Of a stretch of DNA of 24,969 nt, positions 16,654 to 24,678 are shown in pieces (position 1 is the first letter of the stretch; each line of letters starts with the position of its first letter). The notes beneath the pieces are model-generated. The model made no database searches and was not told where the DNA came from. It worked only from the letters and a program-made list of their open reading frames with translations. The translations under genes and the position numbers were made by a program. This DNA is from Magnetominusculus dajiuhuensis (GTDB lineage Bacteria > Nitrospirota > Thermodesulfovibrionia > Thermodesulfovibrionales > Magnetobacteriaceae): positions 1 to 24,969 of the forward strand of contig NZ_JBJUSG010000044.1 of NCBI RefSeq assembly GCF_046044395.1, read 5' to 3'.

Positions 16654-17234
16654 AGCAGTCAGGGGCAGCGGGGATTAATCCGCTGGCACGGCTAAAGGAA
16701 ATAGCTTTTGTTAAAGCCAGCGATGGGACGCTAAACTTTGGAGAAGTCATTGAAGGCAAAGGAACAATACCTATTAAATTGCAAGTGGGGAATAAGCTAT
16801 ATGGTCAAGCTAAAATTGAGATAAAACATGGGCAGAAAATAAAAGAAGAAGGTTATAAGAGCGTAGTATCCTTTATTGAGGATGTTTCAAAGCATTATAA
16901 CGAAATATGGGAACAACCTGATGGCCGCATAATGTTAGTCAAGAGAAATGGCGGCTCAAAAATAGCTGTAGTTGAATTAAGGAAAAAGAAAGGAGAGCCT
17001 TTTTATGGAGTAACAACCGCATTTCCCACTGATTCTGGTTATCCGTCAAGAGGAGGCAGAAAGCTACGTCCCGGAGGGGTGCGTACTCCCTCAGCCAACC
17101 CTGAGCAGTCAGCCCCACTTATATACACCGCTCCAAGAGAGGCTCAGGTGGAGGGTGCTTGGCGCACGGGCGAGGTAGCTTCTACTTCTACTATACCAAA
17201 ACCGGACGAGGTTGTCAAGGGAGCGGGAAGCTGA
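16647..17234 (+). CDS. Orphan BECR-fold (barnase/EndoU/RelE-like) nuclease-type protein
   Basis: This is a 195-residue protein. The central part (about 40-132) has the pattern seen in toxin modules at the C-termini of phage and polymorphic-toxin proteins: PIKLQVGNKLYG, a conserved-His segment IEIKHGQKI (H61), GYKSVVSFIEDVSKHYNEIW, GRIMLVKRNG, IAVVEL, then FYGVTTAFPTDSGY. Such domains are RNases of the barnase/EndoU/colicin/RelE fold. The N-terminus is short and no large carrier domain is attached; the tail (about 133-195) is Pro/Ser/Thr-rich and probably disordered. ATG 16647 is chosen, but TTG 16629 is in frame and neither has a good ribosome site, so it could be a severed toxin end. No evident immunity gene adjoins it. 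Function is inferred from residue pattern, not proven. Confidence 0.6.
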   Translation: MSKQSGAAGINPLARLKEIAFVKASDGTLNFGEVIEGKGTIPIKLQVGNKLYGQAKIEIKHGQKIKEEGYKSVVSFIEDVSKHYNEIWEQPDGRIMLVKRNGGSKIAVVELRKKKGEPFYGVTTAFPTDSGYPSRGGRKLRPGGVRTPSANPEQSAPLIYTAPREAQVEGAWRTGEVASTSTIPKPDEVVKGAGS

Positions 17235-17255
17235 AGCGCAATATAATTAGGGGCG

Positions 17256-17303
17256 TTGCCGGTTGATTCCGGTCAATCTCCCCCATCTATCAAACACCGG
17301 CAA
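17256..17303 (+). promoter_or_regulatory. Stem-loop in the leader of the HD-domain gene
   Basis: TTGCCGGT (17256-17263) pairs with ACCGGCAA (17296-17303), and an inner TTGA...TCAA dyad lies within the loop. It ends just before AAAGGAG, the ribosome site of the next gene at 17305-17311. It could end transcription of the upstream gene or control access to the site. Confidence 0.4.
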
Positions 17304-17317
17304 TAAAGGAGTTATAA

Positions 17318-18112
17318 ATGACAGAAGAGGACTTAATATATTTTAGAAACTGGTTTTCAGATTTCTGCATGAGCTATCACTATGAGAACATTGACGACCA
17401 AAGAAACATTGCGTTAAAGGAAAGGCATACAAAAGACGTATGCGCCAACATGGTGGAAATCGCACGTGCGCACTTTAACAACCCTAACGATATTCTGCTT
17501 GCCGAGACGATTGCCCTCTTTCACGACACGGGGCGGTTTCCTCAATATGCCAAATACAAGACATTCAGAGACGCCATCTCCGTAAATCATGGGCTGCTCG
17601 GCGCTGAGACGCTGTCAAGGGAGAAAGTCCTGACGAGATTGCCCGTTGAGGAACAACAACTGATAATCCAGTCGGTCAAATACCACAACGCCTATAAAAT
17701 CCCGACCAATCAGACCGCTGAGACGGTTAATTTTCTGAAAATGATACGCGACGCCGATAAGCTCGACATATGGGATGTCTTCATAGGGCTATTCTCCTTG
17801 CCGCCAGAGCAAAGGGCCTCCGCCGCCACGCTTGGTTTTCCTGATACGGATGGTTGGTCTGATGGGCTGATTAAATGTATTTACGACAAGAGAATGGGTA
17901 ACTTAAAGGACGTAATGAGTGTAAACGACTATAAAATACTCCTTTTGACCTGGATATTCGATATAAACTATAAAAAGAGCTTCAGTTTGATAGACGCCCG
18001 GGGCTATATAGCGAGAATCTCTGAATATTTGCCGCGAAATGGTGAGATTAACGAGGTAACGGCGCAACTGGCGGCGTACGTCAGCAAGATGATGACAGAC
18101 GGGAGTGTGTGA
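17318..18112 (+). CDS. HD-domain metal-dependent phosphohydrolase
   Basis: This 264-residue soluble protein has a full set of HD-superfamily metal ligands: H37 (RHTKDV), H69-D70 (LFHDTGRF), H91 (VNHGLLGAE), H123 (VKYHN) and D145/D147 (RDADKLDIWD). Five-ligand patterns of this type often bind two metals and hydrolyse phosphomonoesters or cyclic nucleotides; the substrate here cannot be read from sequence. No GYP motif and no second domain are present. The start is well supported: AAAGGAG lies 6 bases before ATG 17318. It is the last gene of the plus-strand run and converges on cheW with a 55-base gap. Confidence 0.88.
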   Translation: MTEEDLIYFRNWFSDFCMSYHYENIDDQRNIALKERHTKDVCANMVEIARAHFNNPNDILLAETIALFHDTGRFPQYAKYKTFRDAISVNHGLLGAETLSREKVLTRLPVEEQQLIIQSVKYHNAYKIPTNQTAETVNFLKMIRDADKLDIWDVFIGLFSLPPEQRASAATLGFPDTDGWSDGLIKCIYDKRMGNLKDVMSVNDYKILLLTWIFDINYKKSFSLIDARGYIARISEYLPRNGEINEVTAQLAAYVSKMMTDGSV

Positions 18113-18167
18113 ATCTCTCCCTTTCACATCCCGTCCATCATTAGGGGAATATGCTGGTACACTGTGT

Positions 18168-18683
18168 TCAGTTTTGCATCCCAAAAAACTCATCTTCAGA
18201 CTTCGCGATACCTGACAACGCTGCCGCTTCCGAGCTGGAAAACACCTTGTCTATATCCAGAATTATCACAAACTCGTTGTTTCGTTTTCCCATTCCCTTT
18301 ATAAACTCTACATTCATTTGGCTTCCTATTTGAGGGACAGGTTCTATGTTCTTAGACTCCATCTCAAACACCTCAGAGACCGAATCAGTCAAGGCCCCGA
18401 TTACCGTATTCTCCCCGTGCATGTTTACTTCCACGATAATAATACACGTGTTTATCGTCTTTTCTGTTGCATCCATACCAAACTTGTTTTTTAAATCCAC
18501 AACGGGAACAACGCTGCCCCGTATATTTATAACGCCCCTCATGTATGGGGGTGTTTGCGGCACTTTTGTCAGAGTTACAAACTCAAGAACCTCCCGTACT
18601 TTGGATATCTCTATCGCGAAGACCTCCGTATCAAGCTTAAACGAAAGATATTGGGTTGTCTCTACTTCCGCTAAAGTTGCCAT
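18168..18683 (-). CDS. cheW: CheW coupling protein
   Basis: This 171-residue cytoplasmic adaptor links the chemoreceptor to CheA. The CheW fold is clear: QYLSFKLDTEVFAIEISKVREVLE at the N-terminus, MRGVINIRGSVVPVVDLK (about 48-65), then a second barrel with NTCIIIVEV and IGALTDSVSEVFEM. It is single-domain and ends soon after VIILDIDKVFSSSE. GGAGGG lies 4 bases before the ATG at 18683. It is last in the signalling operon, separated from the receptor gene by 60 bases that hold a GC-rich hairpin. Confidence 0.95.
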   Translation of the reverse strand: MATLAEVETTQYLSFKLDTEVFAIEISKVREVLEFVTLTKVPQTPPYMRGVINIRGSVVPVVDLKNKFGMDATEKTINTCIIIVEVNMHGENTVIGALTDSVSEVFEMESKNIEPVPQIGSQMNVEFIKGMGKRNNEFVIILDIDKVFSSSEAAALSGIAKSEDEFFGMQN

Positions 18684-18707
18684 TGACCCTCCGTCGCATT
18701 TTTATAA

Positions 18708-18728
18708 CAGCCCCCGCGCGGGGGGCTG
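18708..18728 (-). terminator. GC-rich intercistronic hairpin between receptor gene and cheW
   Basis: CAGCCCCC (18708-18715) pairs with GGGGGCTG (18721-18728), an 8-bp perfect stem with a 5-base loop. On the minus strand it is followed by TTATAAAAATG rather than a U run, so it is more likely an mRNA stability or attenuation element than a full terminator. Confidence 0.5.
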
Positions 18729-18743
18729 CATGGTTTTATGCCC

Positions 18744-21700
18744 TTAGTATTTGGCGAAGTTCTCGTCCTCATCGGGGTCAGCTAAGGCTATAATCTTACC
18801 TCCGCCTTTTTTACCGTTTGGTAAGCTTTCCCTGCCTTTGGCAACTGCAGCGGTGCCAGCGTGATGGGCTATCTGAACCTTTTTGGTCTTTTTTTGATCG
18901 TCGTGAGTCAGGGAACGGACCTGCCTGGCTCTGCCATCGTCCTCGATTTTGAAAAACGAAATGGTATCCTGCAACTGCTCCGCCTGAGTCGAAAGTTCCT
19001 CGGAGGTCGCGGCCATCTCCTCGGAGGCCGACGCGTTTTGTTGAATCACCTGGTCAAGCTGCTGCAACGCCTTGTTTATCTGATCCGCTCCTACGCTCTG
19101 TTCCCTGCTTGACGCGTTTATTTCCTGAACGAGCTGGGCCGTCTTTTGAATTTCAGGAAGCATGGTTGTAAGCATCTGCCCTGCTTTTTCCGCTACCTCA
19201 ACGCTTGTAGTGGCGAGACTGGTTATCTCTCCGGCGGCCATCTGGCTGCGTTCGGCGAGTTTTCTTACCTCCGAGGCCACTACCGCAAACCCCTTGCCAT
19301 GTTCACCGGCGCGTGCGGCCTCAATTGCGGCGTTAAGGGCAAGCAGATTGGTCTGCCTGGCAATCTCCTCGATAATAGAAATCTTACCGGCTATTTCCTT
19401 CATAGCAGCCACTGTTTCCGTTACCGACTTGCCGCTTTCACGCGCTTTTTCCGCCGCATTCTGCGCTATTTTCTCCGTCTGCATGGCGTTATCGGAGTTC
19501 TGTTTTATGTTAGCCGTCATCTGTTCCATCGAAGAGGACGACTCTTCGGCCGCCGCGGCCTGTTCGGTTGCTCCCTGTGAAAGCTGCTGAGAGCTTGAGC
19601 TTAATTCCGTGCTGCCAGAAGCCACATTACCCGCAGCCGCTGTCACATTGCTAACAATATCGGTTAATTTTGCTATCATCGTCGCCAGCGCGCGCATCAA
19701 CTCGTCCTCAGTTGAACGCTCCTTTGCCTTTAAAATCAAATTGCCTACGGCTATCTGTTGGGCTATCTCAGTGATGTTTCTCTCTGCCTCTATCATCAGA
19801 TTCAGGTTGCCTTTGATTACGTTGAAATCGCCATTGTATGCATCCGTAATCGTGGGCGGGATTATCCCCTTGCTGATTTTGTCCACGTAATCAGCCGCTA
19901 CATTCAATGGCCCAATTACCGCGTCCAGGGTCTTGTTTACGCCTTCAACTATCTTGCGATAATCCCCTTCGTGCTTCGTGGCGTCTGCGCGTGTTGCCAG
20001 CTTGCCTTCTACCGCCGCATTGACCAGCATGTTGGCGTCAGCAACGAGCGCGTTCAGGTTCTTAATAACCGCGTTGAGGTTGCCTTTGATTACGTTAAAG
20101 TCGCCGTTGTATGTATCCGTTATCGGCGGCGGGATTGCCCCCTTGCTGATTTTGTCCACGTAATCTGCCGCTACGTTTAACGGTCCGATAACCGCGTCCA
20201 GCGTCTTATTAACGCCTTCAACTATCTTGCGATAATCGCCTTCGTGCTTCGTGGCGTCTGCGCGTGTTGCCAGCTTGCCCTCTACCGCCGCATTGACCAG
20301 CATGTTGGCGTCAGCAACGAGCGCGTTCAGGTTCTTAATAACCGCGTTGAGGTTGCCCTTGATTACATTGAAGTCACCGTTGTATGGGTCTGTTATCGTC
20401 GGCGGGATTGCCCCCTTGCTGATTTTGTCCACGTAATCAGCCGCTACATTTAACGGTCCGATAACCGCGTCCAGGGTCTTATTTACGCCTTCAACTATCT
20501 TTCGGTAGTCGCCTTCGTGCTTCGTGGCGTCTGCGCGTGTTGCCAGCTTACCCTCTACCGCCGCATTGACAAGCATGTTGGCGTCAGCAACCAACGCATT
20601 CAGGTTCTTAATAACCGCGTTTAGGTTGCCTTTGATTACATTGAAGTCACCGTTGTATGGGTCTGTTATTGTCGGCGGGATTGCCCCTTTGCTGATTTTG
20701 TCCACGTAATCAGCCGCTACATTCAATGGCCCGATAACCGCGTCCAGGGTCTTGTTTACGCCTTCAACTATCTTTCGGTAGTCGCCTTCGTGCTTCGTGG
20801 CGTCTGCGCGTGTTGCCAGCCTGCCTTCTACCGCCGCGTTGACAAGCATGTTGGCGTCAGCAACGAGCGCGTTCAGGTTCTTTATAACCGCGTTTAGGTT
20901 GCCCTTAAGAATGTTAAAGTCGCCGTTGTATGGGTCGGTTATTGCTGGCGGGATTTGCCCCTTGCTTATCTTGTCCACGTAATCCGCCGCTACGTTTAAC
21001 GGCCCGATTACCGCGTCCAGGGTCTTGTTTACGCCTTCTACTATCTTGCGATAATCGCCTTCGTGTTTCGTGGCGTCTGCGCGTGTTGCCAGCCTGCCTT
21101 CTACCGCCGCGTTGACAAGCATGTTGGCGTCAGCAACGAGCGCGTTCAGGTTCTTTATAACCGCGTTGATGCTTTTGGCCATAATGTCTTTTTCCGACTT
21201 TTGCTTTATATCTGCCGTAAGATCTCCTTGGGCTATCCTGGATGCCGCAAGGGCAGTTTCTTTGATATTTCCTATAACCACTTTGACTGCGTTGGTCAAC
21301 TGCCCTACCTCATCCTTTGAATTTGCCTCGATGTCGATCTCAACATCTCCCTCGGCCAATCTCTCGGAGACAGTCAGTATATTCTTAAGCGGTTTGGTGA
21401 TTATCGTTGCGATAAAAACGCCTAAAAATATCGCCATAGCTACGCCTATCGCTGTCAACGCAACAATCAGACTTGTTGTAGCCTTTGCGTCTTTGGCGTT
21501 TTTTTCGACAGCATTTTCAGCTGCTTTTACATTGTATTTAATGGCCTTATCTATTGCATCTGATACTTCGAGGCCTTTCTTCTTAGCTGTGTCGGTCATA
21601 AACGACAAAGCCTCAGAGTGTTTACCTGCTGAGGCAAGCTCAACTATCTTATCCATCATTGGCCAATATGCCGCCATAAGATCTGTGAACTCCTTGAAAT

Positions 21701-22043
21701 TAGCCTTGTCTGTGTCGTCAAGGAATGTCGCTTCATATAGCTTAGCTGATTTCTCTATGTCTTCTCTTCTCGCCTTGATTTTATCGGCAGATTTCTGGAT
21801 ATCCTCCGGCTTGTCGCTTAGTAAAGCATCTCTCACGTCAGAACGAGCCCTCTGGAAATGTTCGGTGATATCATCCATATGGACAATCGACATAAGCATA
21901 TCGTCGTGCATACTTTTGTTTTGAGCGCTGAGCTTGTGAATGGAGGTAATACCTATATATCCTATAACACCTGCAACCACAGCCACCAAAACAAAACATG
22001 TCAGAAGTTTCGACCTTATCTTCATGTCATAGAACCATTTCAT
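18744..22043 (-). CDS. Chemoreceptor (methyl-accepting protein) with long poly-HAMP array
   Basis: This is a 1,099-residue inner-membrane receptor. TM1 (about 13-34), a periplasmic four-helix-bundle-like domain (about 35-190), TM2 (about 191-213) and a membrane-proximal HAMP (about 214-267) come first. Then follow five 91-residue units (about 299-753), each looking like two HAMP-type modules (NALVADANMLVNAAVEG... and GPLNVAADYVDKISKG...), and a final divergent module. The methyl-accepting coiled coil (about 800-1055) has the conserved hairpin tip EEIARQTNLLALNAAIEAAR, which contacts CheA/CheW. The C-terminus (DEDENFAKY) lacks a CheR-binding NWETF pentapeptide. Ordinary receptors are about 550 residues; the excess is the repeat array. 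The ATG at 22043 has AGAGGAGG upstream. It lies between cheA and cheW, so it is probably their dedicated receptor. The ligand is unknown. Confidence 0.95.
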   Translation of the reverse strand: MKWFYDMKIRSKLLTCFVLVAVVAGVIGYIGITSIHKLSAQNKSMHDDMLMSIVHMDDITEHFQRARSDVRDALLSDKPEDIQKSADKIKARREDIEKSAKLYEATFLDDTDKANFKEFTDLMAAYWPMMDKIVELASAGKHSEALSFMTDTAKKKGLEVSDAIDKAIKYNVKAAENAVEKNAKDAKATTSLIVALTAIGVAMAIFLGVFIATIITKPLKNILTVSERLAEGDVEIDIEANSKDEVGQLTNAVKVVIGNIKETALAASRIAQGDLTADIKQKSEKDIMAKSINAVIKNLNALVADANMLVNAAVEGRLATRADATKHEGDYRKIVEGVNKTLDAVIGPLNVAADYVDKISKGQIPPAITDPYNGDFNILKGNLNAVIKNLNALVADANMLVNAAVEGRLATRADATKHEGDYRKIVEGVNKTLDAVIGPLNVAADYVDKISKGAIPPTITDPYNGDFNVIKGNLNAVIKNLNALVADANMLVNAAVEGKLATRADATKHEGDYRKIVEGVNKTLDAVIGPLNVAADYVDKISKGAIPPTITDPYNGDFNVIKGNLNAVIKNLNALVADANMLVNAAVEGKLATRADATKHEGDYRKIVEGVNKTLDAVIGPLNVAADYVDKISKGAIPPPITDTYNGDFNVIKGNLNAVIKNLNALVADANMLVNAAVEGKLATRADATKHEGDYRKIVEGVNKTLDAVIGPLNVAADYVDKISKGIIPPTITDAYNGDFNVIKGNLNLMIEAERNITEIAQQIAVGNLILKAKERSTEDELMRALATMIAKLTDIVSNVTAAAGNVASGSTELSSSSQQLSQGATEQAAAAEESSSSMEQMTANIKQNSDNAMQTEKIAQNAAEKARESGKSVTETVAAMKEIAGKISIIEEIARQTNLLALNAAIEAARAGEHGKGFAVVASEVRKLAERSQMAAGEITSLATTSVEVAEKAGQMLTTMLPEIQKTAQLVQEINASSREQSVGADQINKALQQLDQVIQQNASASEEMAATSEELSTQAEQLQDTISFFKIEDDGRARQVRSLTHDDQKKTKKVQIAHHAGTAAVAKGRESLPNGKKGGGKIIALADPDEDENFAKY
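19785..21149 (-). repeat. Five tandem 273-bp repeats inside the chemoreceptor gene
   Basis: Five head-to-tail in-frame units of 273 bp (91 codons) are almost identical in DNA and protein. Variation is concentrated at one segment per unit (GQIPPAITDPYNGD, GAIPPTITDPYNGD, GAIPPPITDTYNGD, GIIPPTITDAYNGD) and at AVEGR versus AVEGK. The last unit diverges at its end into NLMIEAERN. Such identity suggests recent expansion or ongoing gene conversion. Confidence 0.95.
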
Positions 22044-22076
22044 GACAGCCTCCTCTTTCTTGCTTGATAGTAGTTT

Positions 22077-22101
22077 ACGATAACCTCAAAGAAGTTATCG
22101 T
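22077..22101 (-). promoter_or_regulatory. Intercistronic hairpin between cheA and the receptor gene
   Basis: ACGATAAC (22077-22084) pairs perfectly with GTTATCGT (22094-22101) around a 9-base loop, in the 73-base gap before the receptor gene. No U tract follows on the minus strand. It probably affects mRNA processing or relative expression. Confidence 0.5.
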
Positions 22102-22116
22102 TACGCCCTAACGAAA

Positions 22117-24303
22117 TCACTCGCATACTGACATCTCCGACGCCATGCCAAGTCTTTTTACCGCGTCCCTCTCAACGCCCTCAACCAGATTTACCAGCCT
22201 GTTTACGTCCAAAATCAGGGCAACAGAGCCGTCCCCTAAGATCGTTGCCCCTGAGAGTGTCTCGACATTTTTATAGATACCTCCAAGATTCTTTATTACC
22301 GTCTGATGTTCGCCAATCACCTGATCAACTAACACCCCCACCCTGCGGGCATTGACCTCGCAGATTATTATCTGCTGATTAACAGGTTCTGTGCTGTTTA
22401 TGAAGAAATGCTCCCTCAGGGAAATATAAGGGATTATCTGCCCGCGCACCATAGTGAGCTCCCTGCCGTGGTTTTGGTCAATTTCGTCTTTACTTATCGC
22501 GATACACTCAAGAACAGACGTTAGTGGAAGCACGTAAGAGCCTGCACCTGCCCTTACCAACAGCCCGTCAATTATGGCAAGCGTAAGGGGGAGCTTTACG
22601 GTTATTGTAGTGCCGACCCCCCTTGCGCTTTCTATACCGATAGAGCCTCTCAGTGATTCTATACCCCGTTTGACCACGTCCATGCCGACACCTCTGCCTG
22701 AGACGCTTGTCACCTCTTTTGCGGTTGAAAACCCGGGGGCAAATATAAACGAGAATATTTCGCTGTCCGAAAGCTCCGCATTGGCTGAAATTAAACCTCT
22801 CTCTATCGCCTTGTTTTTTATAGCCTCAACATCAAGCCCCTTGCCGTCGTCCTTCACCCTTATCAGCACGTGAGAGCCTGAGTGTATTGCCGACAATGTT
22901 ATAGTCCCTTTGGGCGGTTTGCCGACTTTCTTACGTTGCTCGGGGGTTTCCACACCGTGGTCTATGCTGTTTCTTATTATATGAACAAGGGGGTCATTAA
23001 GCTTTTCGATTACGGTCTTATCCAGTTCCGTTTGAGCGCCCTCGGTTGCTAAAATGATCTCCTTTTTTAGTTCCTTCGATAAATCCCGCACTAACCGTTT
23101 GAATTTATCAAAAGTTGTGCCGATTGGCAACATCCTGATATTCATCGTGTTGTCCCTGAGCTCGCATGTCAGACGTTCCACTTCCTCGGCAACATTTAAC
23201 AATTCGTAATCAATTCGTTTTACGGCCATCTGGGTGAGGTGGGCCTGAACGGTTACGAGTTCTCCAACCAGATTTACGAGTGTGTCCAGCCTGTCGGCGG
23301 GCACCCGAATCGTGGCGGTCTCCTCTACGGATGTCTGTTGTGATTTTTTCTCTTCTCTGATATGTACCTGCTCTGCGAGCGCTGCCTCAATTATATCCGC
23401 GTTGACAACGCCTTTTTCGACAAGCAGTTCACCCAGTTTCTTGTGCAGGCCCAAGACCGAATCAAGATCATCCTGTGTCAAATCGCCTTTTTCTAATAGT
23501 ATTTCACCAAGTTTTTTGTACTGGTCACCGCCGTCCAACTCACCGCTTACGTCTATTACTTCGATTTTTACCTCAGAGGATTCGTCTTCAAACGCGAACA
23601 CATCTTTTATCGCATCAATTTCCTTTTCGGTTGTAACTATGATATCCCAGTAGGCATAACAGGCGTCAGGGTCGTACTCATCTAAAAACTTGATATCGTC
23701 CATGTGGGCAACTATCGAAGCCCTGCCGAAACCTGCCAGCTCCTCAATATTCAGCAGAGGGTTGGTTCCACGTAAAAAACAACTCGTGCACGGCCTGTAT
23801 CTTATCCGGTAGGTGTATCGTGGGGCTTCAATATCTTTTACAATTATTTCATCCGGTATGGATTTTCCATCCGGCTTTTTTAAAGTGCCTTTAGCTGTGG
23901 CACCATTGCCACCATCCCTATATCGCTCAATCAAATCCTTGAACTCTTTTGTGAGTTCATCTTTCTTTTTTTGAACTTCAGGAATTGTGTCATAGTCATT
24001 TCTTAACATACATAAGATTTCGTCTTTGGCGCAGAACGTAAGGTCTATCAATTCCTGAGTGATTTTCATGCTGCCGCTTCGAACCAAATCGTAAACTGTC
24101 TCTATATCGTGGGTAAAGTGGGACAACACGTCAAAGCCGAACATGGCGCCAGAGCCTTTTAGTGTGTGCATAGAACGAAACGCACTATCTACCAACTCCA
24201 TATTGTCAGGCGTCTCTTCAAGTTCCATAAGTGCATTCTCAAGCAACGTAAGGTGCTCAAGAGCCTCCTCTACGAATACTCCCTTGAACTGTTCCTCGCC
24301 CAT
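22117..24303 (-). CDS. cheA: CheA-type histidine kinase with unusual central region
   Basis: This is a 728-residue cytoplasmic kinase of a chemotaxis-type system. P1/HPt: phospho-acceptor H46 in MHTLKGSG. The central region (about 163-250) has a P2-like module RYTYRIRYRP with a CxxC (C172, C175) and ends VFAFEDESSEVKIEVI. It is followed by two MshEN/GspE-N-like motifs, KKLGEILLEKGDLTQDDL (263-280) and KKLGELLVEKGVVNADII (288-305). P3 dimerisation helices span about 335-400. The P4 ATPase has N box HIIRNSIDHG (441-450) and G boxes DDGKG and GRGVGMDVV. P5 (about 600-728) is CheW-like. The ATG at 24303 is chosen because GGAGG lies 7 bases upstream; an earlier in-frame start at 24366 lies inside the preceding gene. 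No CheY, CheB or CheR gene is nearby. Confidence 0.96.
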   Translation of the reverse strand: MGEEQFKGVFVEEALEHLTLLENALMELEETPDNMELVDSAFRSMHTLKGSGAMFGFDVLSHFTHDIETVYDLVRSGSMKITQELIDLTFCAKDEILCMLRNDYDTIPEVQKKKDELTKEFKDLIERYRDGGNGATAKGTLKKPDGKSIPDEIIVKDIEAPRYTYRIRYRPCTSCFLRGTNPLLNIEELAGFGRASIVAHMDDIKFLDEYDPDACYAYWDIIVTTEKEIDAIKDVFAFEDESSEVKIEVIDVSGELDGGDQYKKLGEILLEKGDLTQDDLDSVLGLHKKLGELLVEKGVVNADIIEAALAEQVHIREEKKSQQTSVEETATIRVPADRLDTLVNLVGELVTVQAHLTQMAVKRIDYELLNVAEEVERLTCELRDNTMNIRMLPIGTTFDKFKRLVRDLSKELKKEIILATEGAQTELDKTVIEKLNDPLVHIIRNSIDHGVETPEQRKKVGKPPKGTITLSAIHSGSHVLIRVKDDGKGLDVEAIKNKAIERGLISANAELSDSEIFSFIFAPGFSTAKEVTSVSGRGVGMDVVKRGIESLRGSIGIESARGVGTTITVKLPLTLAIIDGLLVRAGAGSYVLPLTSVLECIAISKDEIDQNHGRELTMVRGQIIPYISLREHFFINSTEPVNQQIIICEVNARRVGVLVDQVIGEHQTVIKNLGGIYKNVETLSGATILGDGSVALILDVNRLVNLVEGVERDAVKRLGMASEMSVCE

Positions 24304-24322
24304 TGACAATCCTCCTTCGAAG

Positions 24323-24664
24323 TTAGTTCCACAGCCAGATACAGGACTCACAAGTATCAAAAACACAGCCCTTATGACGCTTAAATCCAGCTTTTACCGC
24401 CATCGTCCTGATATTTTCTGGTATTTCGCCGCATAATGATAATTTTTTCTTCATTTTAGCGGAGTATCTGTGGGCCGAACAAATGAGCTGAAACCATGAA
24501 AGGTGAACCTCAGTAACATCAGACACGTTTATCAATAAATCATCCACATCTCCTGTATGGAGCAGCAACAGCTCTTTCAGCGAAGCCGCGTCCTCTATCG
24601 TGATATCCCCTTTTAATGACAAGACACCCCTGTTTTGCTCTTTGTTGAAGGAAGGCTCAAGCAC
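24323..24664 (-). CDS. STAS-domain protein with Cys-rich tail
   Basis: This 113-residue single-domain protein of the STAS (anti-sigma-factor-antagonist-like) fold has SLKGDITIEDAASLKELLL, a central DLLINVSDVTEVHLSWFQLICSAHRYS and a C-terminal helix. At the usual DSSG phosphosite the sequence is HLSW, so phosphorylation as in SpoIIAA is uncertain. The tail has C-x4-C-x2-C (GCVFDTCESC) and ends IWLWN, unusual for the fold. The start is GTG at 24664 behind a full-length Shine-Dalgarno sequence. It is first in the operon, with its stop 19 bases before the cheA start. STAS proteins next to cheA occur in chemosensory clusters; the partner is unknown. Confidence 0.85.
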   Translation of the reverse strand: MLEPSFNKEQNRGVLSLKGDITIEDAASLKELLLLHTGDVDDLLINVSDVTEVHLSWFQLICSAHRYSAKMKKKLSLCGEIPENIRTMAVKAGFKRHKGCVFDTCESCIWLWN

Positions 24665-24668
24665 TTAT

Positions 24669-24678
24669 ATCACCTCCT
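24669..24678 (-). promoter_or_regulatory. Full-length Shine-Dalgarno before a GTG start
   Basis: AGGAGGTGAT on the minus strand is complementary to the entire anti-Shine-Dalgarno tail of 16S rRNA. The GGAGG core ends 8 bases before the GTG at 24664, which decides this start and suggests efficient initiation of the first gene of the signalling operon. Confidence 0.8.

Noticed and set aside
19785..21149. Regular repeats as a possible CRISPR array
   Set aside because: The 273-bp units are in-frame coding repeats with no spacers.
21070..21924. Plus-strand open frame of 284 codons opposite the chemoreceptor gene
   Set aside because: It is an antisense shadow of a well-supported receptor gene. 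Its repeats simply mirror the HAMP array.
24304..24366. Earlier in-frame start for CheA at 24366
   Set aside because: The extension lies within the STAS gene, has no ribosome site, and GGAGG precedes the ATG at 24303, where the HPt domain begins.
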